Assembly: GCA_038251625.1 (NCBI GenBank)
Contig: JBBSBE010000151.1
Location: 1-8,879, forward strand
Direction of reading: 5' to 3'
Length of the DNA: 8,879 bases
Source: JBBQXK01 sp038251625
GTDB lineage: Bacteria; Pseudomonadota; Alphaproteobacteria; Rhodobacterales; Rhodobacteraceae
In this document: piece after piece, positions 6,926 through 8,879 of the stretch
Layout: each line of letters opens with the position of its first letter
Numbering within the stretch: position 1 is the stretch's first letter
Position numbers and translations under genes: made by a program
The notes under the pieces: generated by a model
Database searches by the model: none
What the model was told of the DNA's origin: nothing
Seen by the model: only the letters and a program-made list of their open reading frames with translations

Positions 6926-8879
<1,954 letters not shown>

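Overview
The window is one tightly packed minus-strand operon for a type I secretion system and its cargo. Read in transcription order (from high to low coordinates), it holds four genes. First is the 3' 92% or so of an HlyB-type ABC exporter (8879-6922, its start lies beyond the window). Next is a complete HlyD-type membrane fusion protein (6925-5498). Then comes an unrecognised secreted or periplasmic protein of 303 residues (5501-4590). Last is a very large RTX protein (4599 to the window edge at 1, open at its C-terminus, 1533 codons visible). Nothing real was found on the plus strand and there is no intergenic gap: each junction overlaps by 4 to 10 bases.

The exporter genes and the glycine/aspartate-rich second half of the RTX gene are GC-rich. 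The 303-residue gene and the 5' part of the RTX gene are clearly more AT-rich. The GC-rich parts and the HlyB/HlyD/RTX sequence style suggest an alphaproteobacterium, possibly a sphingomonad; this is an impression from composition and protein style, not a proof.

Functionally, HlyB (ATPase channel, inner membrane) and HlyD (periplasmic adaptor) would join an outer-membrane TolC-type channel encoded elsewhere and export the RTX protein in one step to the outside, where calcium folds its nonapeptide repeats. The RTX protein reads, from its N-terminus: a possible lysozyme-like domain (about 1-211), a long middle part with two glycine-rich hydrophobic segments (about 520-569 and 671-728), a conserved-looking linker domain, a first RTX array (about 1024-1163), a HCBP-related beta domain (about 1171-1283), a second and nearly perfect RTX array (about 1289-1409), and the start of a second such beta domain that is cut by the window.

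The most interesting reading is that the AT-rich pair in the middle of the operon, namely the disulfide-capable periplasmic protein plus the N-terminal module of the RTX protein, forms an exchangeable effector/immunity cassette carried between a conserved exporter and a conserved RTX secretion scaffold. A perfect 12-bp inverted repeat early in the RTX gene is a second feature that coding alone does not explain. Both ideas are inference and are described with tests below.
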